Of a DNA stretch of 64,000 bases, positions 61,008 to 64,000 are shown piece after piece (position 1 is the first letter of the stretch; every line of letters starts with the position of its first letter). This stretch comes from JAAUTT01 sp963846585 (lineage in GTDB: Bacteria; Bacteroidota; Bacteroidia; Bacteroidales; JAAUTT01): positions 1-64,000 of the forward strand of contig CAWJWO010000008.1 of NCBI GenBank assembly GCA_963846585.1, read 5' to 3'. The notes beneath the pieces were generated by a model, which saw nothing but the letters and a program-made list of their open reading frames with translations, was not told where the DNA came from and made no database searches. The translations under genes and the position numbers were made by a program.

Positions 61008-61772
61008 TTAAAAGCTTTTTATTTCCCCGCCTCCAAAGATTGCAATACCAGTGAGGTAGAGTTCCTTGTTATCCGATTCATTATTTACCAGGTTTGATCT
61101 TTTGTCGGAGAACCCTCCAAAAATTGAAATTACCTGAATATGAACTTTCCAGTGTGGGGGTATTATCATTTTGGATCCGCCAAAAATATATACCAGGTCA
61201 ATTTTAACCTTTCCTTCTGCTAACTCACAATCCCTCATATCGTAAGTACCACCGCCAAATATAGAAGTAATAGTGCCTCCAAGGAAATTCCGGGAAGTTA
61301 TTTTTCGCTCACATCCTCCAAAAATGTTAACCTCATCAATCATATCAGAATTAGATTCCGATTTCCTGAACCAGGGCTCATGTTGTTCGGTTTTTAAGTG
61401 TTCCTGCCAATGATGGTGATGTTTCCATGAATAATGATTATGCCGTTTATTATGCAGGAGAATTGTCAGCCCAATAGATATTAGCACTATCGACCAGAAA
61501 GCCCTCTCATGATTGTATTGAATGTTTAATATTTGCAATAATAAAAATATAGCACCGACAATAATTAACATATATCCGAAAACATGCGATCTGCCTCTTG
61601 TTATGCTAATAATACCTATCATAATAGCAAGAAAAGGAAGTGAAAATATTACATCCATAAGGTTGAAAGTCAACCATCCAAGATTATCTATTAATAGCAA
61701 CACTCCTAAAAATAACACAACCAATCCTAAAATGGCCCGGTTATCAAAGCGGCGCGAAGGTTTTGAATCCAT
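61008..61772 (-). CDS. LiaF-like transmembrane protein
   Basis: A 254-aa membrane protein with two parts. Residues about 10-100 hold four membrane helices (RAILGLVVLFLGVLLLIDNLG, LMDVIFSLPFLAIMIGIISI, FGYMLIIVGAIFLLLQILNI, FWSIVLISIGLTILLHN). Residues about 155-254 are a LiaF-C/DUF2154-like beta-solenoid with four IFGG repeats (EVNIFGGCER, TSIFGGGTYD, VYIFGGSKMI, ISIFGGFSDK, AIFGGGEI). In Firmicutes LiaF represses the LiaRS system; here it lies upstream of a LytS/LytR pair on the same strand, so an analogous sensor-repressor role is plausible. I use ATG 61772; the longer frame adds 16 residues. Confidence 0.88.
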   Translation of the reverse strand: MDSKPSRRFDNRAILGLVVLFLGVLLLIDNLGWLTFNLMDVIFSLPFLAIMIGIISITRGRSHVFGYMLIIVGAIFLLLQILNIQYNHERAFWSIVLISIGLTILLHNKRHNHYSWKHHHHWQEHLKTEQHEPWFRKSESNSDMIDEVNIFGGCERKITSRNFLGGTITSIFGGGTYDMRDCELAEGKVKIDLVYIFGGSKMIIPPHWKVHIQVISIFGGFSDKRSNLVNNESDNKELYLTGIAIFGGGEIKSF

Positions 61773-61872
61773 ATATTTTAATTTAATCCCTATGTAAAAA
61801 TATAAACCATTTGTTAACATTTTTATAATAATTCGGCAAAAGCGATGAATTTACCGGCAAAATATTTGGTAA

Positions 61873-64000
61873 TCAGTATTTATCGGGAAGAGATTGAATT
61901 TTTAATATCCCCTGTTGTAAACCATTTGCTGATGCTTTTAAAATTATTTCACCTGATTGTTTGGTTGACTGCACAATTACTTGTGCGAGGCCATTAAAAG
62001 TATTACGTTTCCATTGTCCCGGGGGATCAATCACCTGAACTAATCCCGGATCGGTGTTGGGCTCATCGTATAATTGTTTCTTTTTGAACCTTTGCCCTAC
62101 CACGGCATATACATTTTTACCAGGTTTTAGTATTGAATGATCTGGCCGGTATGATTGGTTTGGTTCGTCCCGTCTGACATTTGCTGCCAGTAAATGGCCA
62201 TTTAAATATATCGATTGGTTTTCGAGTATGCTTTTTGTAAAAAGGTTAATTTCAGTTTCGTTTGTAAATTCAGGAAGTTCAATAGTTCCGCGTACTACAA
62301 GGAGAGTATCTTTATAAACCCGCCAATCATCGTTTCTGGAACTTTTAAAGGCCTGTTTCCAACCTGAGTCGTTAATTTCCGGATTAATTTCAGGCCTGTT
62401 ATCGAGATTTTCAACAGTCATTTCCCGAAGATTCTCAATTTTTATGCCCTTAACAGTTTCGAAGTACCTTTCAGCTTCATGACTCGTTGGATCGCCGTTG
62501 CCAACACCAATTATTTTTCCCGGTCCTTCCAGGCTGAAGCTTACATGGTAATTGGCACCGGGCACCATTAAACCCTTCGCATCATTAACTTGAACAGTAA
62601 TAACCGATACGTCAGTACCATCCGCCCTGATCGGATTTCTGCCGGCTGAAAGCTCCAGGGAAGTGGCTTCACCGGTAGTTTCAACCATATTTGAAATTAT
62701 TTCTTTCCCTCCTTTAAACCCCTTGGCCATCAATACACCCGGTTGGTATTTTACTTTCCAGTCCAAATGTCCATTTATTGGCATATTCAGTTTACCAAGG
62801 ATTTTCCTGTTAAGGAACAATTCAACCTGTTCGCAATTGCTAAATACGGTAACACGTATTTCTTTGCCTTCACTGCCTTTCCAGTTCCAGTGTGGCATAA
62901 TGTGTAAAACAGGCTCAGTGCCCCACCACGATTTGAAGTAGTAAAAGATATCTTTTTGAAAACCACATAAGTCAAAGCTCCCCGATTGATTAATTACCGC
63001 GGGCCAGTTAAATGGGTTCGATTCGCCCCTGTAATCGAAACCTGTCCAATAAAACAATCCGGAAATGAAAGGACGTGCGGAATAAAACTTCCAGACAAAC
63101 TCTGCATTAAAATCATCGGACGATTCTTCGTATGGGCCAATATAAGCTTTAGAAGGATCGGAAAAATAAATTCCTCTTGTTTGATGTGTATTTGTTTCTT
63201 CAGTACCTATACCTCCTTGCTGAGGGTACATTTTGTGATGGCCGTCAATATTTCCATGACCGATGTAGTTGTACCCTGCAACCTGAGTTGACATACCACT
63301 TCCATAATCCCATCCGCCGCTAAGTGCCGTTGTAAAAGCACGTGAAGAGTCGAGCCGTTGGGCAAAATTTTGCATGCTGGCAGTTATGCGTGCACCTTTA
63401 ATGTTGGTTTCTATGGCCCATTCTTCATTTCCCATCGACCATAAAACCACACTTGGGTGATTCCTGTCACGTTTAATTAATCGTTCGAGACAATTTAAAT
63501 GTTCTTCATTACTACCCATCAGGCGGTTTTCGTCCAAAACAAGCATGCCCATGCGGTCGCATGCATCCAATAATTCAGGTGCAGGAGGGTTATGTGAAGT
63601 ACGTATACCGTTAACTCCCATTTCTTTTAACCTTTTTATCCGGTATTCCTGCAAGGCATCGGGAATGGCTGTTCCCACTCCGGCATGATCCTGGTGCATA
63701 CATGCTCCCACAATTTTTATGTGTTTACCGTTCAGGAAGAAGCCTTCATCAGGGTCGAACCTCACAGTGCGTATGCCAAATGTAGTTTCATAATTATCAA
63801 CAACTTTTCCGTTTACCCTTATAACCGTTTTGAGTTTATGCAGGTAAGGGGTTTCGATTGACCATAATTTAGGTTTGGCTACACTCAATCGGGTAAAAAA
63901 CTCCCTATTATCGGCTGAATTTAACGAGAGATGGTCAGTTGTCCGGGTTGCTATGACTATTCCATCAGCATTAACAATGGTTTGCTCAATATCGAAATCC
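61873..64000 (-). CDS. Glycoside hydrolase family 2 (beta-galactosidase-like), N-terminus outside window
   Basis: About 709 codons are visible and the frame runs open to the window edge, so the sugar-binding N-terminal domain is partly missing; the internal TTG at 63888 is not the start. Visible parts: end of the jelly-roll/Ig domain (DFDIEQTIVNADGIVIATRT ... KLWSIETPYLHKLK), then the TIM barrel with VGACMHQDHAGVG, GIRTSHNPPAPELLDACDRMG, and LWSMGNEEW carrying the acid/base Glu. YWTGFDYRGESNPFNW follows, then a DUF4982-like domain and a C-terminal jelly-roll. Exo-beta-glycosidase acting on plant or host glycans in the periplasm; exact sugar unknown. Confidence 0.93.
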   Translation of the reverse strand, partial: DFDIEQTIVNADGIVIATRTTDHLSLNSADNREFFTRLSVAKPKLWSIETPYLHKLKTVIRVNGKVVDNYETTFGIRTVRFDPDEGFFLNGKHIKIVGACMHQDHAGVGTAIPDALQEYRIKRLKEMGVNGIRTSHNPPAPELLDACDRMGMLVLDENRLMGSNEEHLNCLERLIKRDRNHPSVVLWSMGNEEWAIETNIKGARITASMQNFAQRLDSSRAFTTALSGGWDYGSGMSTQVAGYNYIGHGNIDGHHKMYPQQGGIGTEETNTHQTRGIYFSDPSKAYIGPYEESSDDFNAEFVWKFYSARPFISGLFYWTGFDYRGESNPFNWPAVINQSGSFDLCGFQKDIFYYFKSWWGTEPVLHIMPHWNWKGSEGKEIRVTVFSNCEQVELFLNRKILGKLNMPINGHLDWKVKYQPGVLMAKGFKGGKEIISNMVETTGEATSLELSAGRNPIRADGTDVSVITVQVNDAKGLMVPGANYHVSFSLEGPGKIIGVGNGDPTSHEAERYFETVKGIKIENLREMTVENLDNRPEINPEINDSGWKQAFKSSRNDDWRVYKDTLLVVRGTIELPEFTNETEINLFTKSILENQSIYLNGHLLAANVRRDEPNQSYRPDHSILKPGKNVYAVVGQRFKKKQLYDEPNTDPGLVQVIDPPGQWKRNTFNGLAQVIVQSTKQSGEIILKASANGLQQGILKIQSLPDKY

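Overview
The window is chromosomal DNA of a Bacteroidota bacterium, most likely an uncultured member of the Bacteroidales. The evidence is the TAnnTTTG promoter boxes, Bacteroidota-typical families (DUF4290, DUF6266, VirE-N plus DUF3987 replication genes, LytTR/LytS pairs), a MurA with Asp in place of the catalytic Cys, and low-GC genes with little Shine-Dalgarno signal. It falls into two parts with different character.

Part 1, about 1-21,250, is an accessory island. It opens with integrative-element genes: an unknown 497-aa protein, two small excisionase-like HTH proteins and a split primase pair (VirE-N, then PriCT-2/DUF3987). A complete type I restriction-modification operon (hsdR-hsdM-hsdS) follows. 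Directly behind it is a three-gene cassette of a STAS-HATPase protein, a DUF4325 STAS-like protein and a PIN-domain nuclease. Next come two leftward three-gene operons, at 13.2-15.1 kb and 19.4-21.1 kb, whose middle and third proteins look paralogous. The first gene of the first operon belongs to the TIGR04255 family, of unknown function. Between the two operons lie a GC-richer non-coding block bounded by a 12-bp inverted repeat, an IS110-family transposase with a structured downstream RNA (bridge-RNA candidate), a 200-bp palindrome and a DUF6266 gene. A tRNA-Ala(GGC) gene, pointing into the island, marks the right border. I infer that the island is an integrated element or defence island at this tRNA. 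Its left end and integrase are outside the window.

Part 2, 21.4-64 kb, is core chromosome: TonB-like protein, HflX, RecO, Dxs, an OmpA lipoprotein, a radical SAM/SPASM enzyme, a GT4 glycosyltransferase, the translation operon rplM-rpsI-rpsB-tsf-pyrH-frr, a 3-methyladenine glycosylase, a polysaccharide deacetylase, PanE, an SGNH hydrolase, a TetR-TolC-adaptor-RND efflux operon, a PcrA/UvrD helicase, DUF4290, MurA, GrpE-DnaJ, an ABC exporter, a CE2-like esterase, a LiaF-like/LytS/LytR membrane-stress operon and the start-less end of a GH2 glycosidase.

The spacers of part 2 are built from a small vocabulary of short stuttering words (for example TTGTTAG, GATGAAGT, GATTTAAGATT, TTATAAACC, CACGTCC, GTGCTTAG, CTTGGTTC). 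They are often arranged as inverted pairs that would fold into long hairpins, and longer palindromic repeats occur with small hairpins nested in their centres. The island lacks these words almost completely, which independently supports its foreign origin. The most promising undescribed systems are the duplicated TIGR04255-type three-gene operon and the STAS-HATPase/DUF4325/PIN cassette beside the restriction system.
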